64,000 nucleotides of DNA from an uncultured Parasphingopyxis sp. (GTDB taxonomy: Bacteria; Pseudomonadota; Alphaproteobacteria; Sphingomonadales; Sphingomonadaceae), in NCBI RefSeq assembly GCF_937129435.1, contig NZ_CAKZNF010000054.1, forward strand, positions 1-64,000, read 5' to 3'. The stretch's first letter is position 1, and each line of letters begins with the position of its first letter. Below the pieces are notes generated by a model. The model was not told the origin of the DNA, did no database searches, and saw only the letters and a program-made list of their open reading frames with translations. A program made the position numbers and the translations under genes. Positions 60,790 through 64,000 of the stretch are shown here, in pieces.

Positions 60790-64000
<3,211 letters not shown>

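Overview
The window looks like a chromosome segment from an alphaproteobacterium, most probably order Sphingomonadales. Reasons: high GC with strong GC3 bias, a GcrA cell-cycle regulator, the operon order petA-petB-petC, a continuous prfB without the programmed frameshift, a KpsC-type Kdo transferase, and a tRNA-Gln (CUG) gene used as an integration site. This placement is from gene content, not from a database search.

Bases 1-15743 are one end of an integrated phage-like element inserted at the 3' end of tRNA-Gln (15744-15817). It holds a tyrosine integrase next to the tRNA, a small excisionase-like gene, and a tightly packed leftward early operon of eleven overlapping genes (13276 down to 8252) encoding a CHC2/Toprim primase, a DUF3987 helicase-like protein, an HGGxSTG protein and several unknowns. 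A rightward accessory cassette (about 6000-8093) follows, with a repressor-type switch made of two palindromic operators and two divergent promoters. Leftward late genes come last, ending in a protein of at least 1494 residues with an M15-peptidase-like head that runs off the left edge. No second attachment site is visible, so the other end of the element lies outside the window.

Bases 15962-64000 are ordinary core chromosome, arranged in short operons: ppx-rlmE; bepA-like protease with a DsbA-like oxidoreductase; rne; amidase, PBP1A and prfB; thyA-folA-ribF; rplY, pth, ychF; apt and the cytochrome bc1 genes; trmL-hemF; lipB; kpsC; queE-queC; argD-argF-hslO; gcrA; metZ-apaG-lysR-GNAT; parE; and a partial PhyH-family dioxygenase at the right edge.

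The most unusual signal is in the intergenic DNA of the core. Two copies (33411-33543 and 35212-35345) of a 133-134 bp element fold on paper into a perfect four-way junction with no unpaired base at the junction, and the copies differ by compensatory changes in two stems. A different sequence at 26745-26848 has the same architecture, and a third palindromic element at 57845-57938 has the same GTCA...TGAC ends. In the phage-like region the notable signals are a seven-unit, 11-bp phased repeat array next to the excisionase-like gene, the double-operator switch, and a cassette bracketed by 40-bp imperfect direct repeats.
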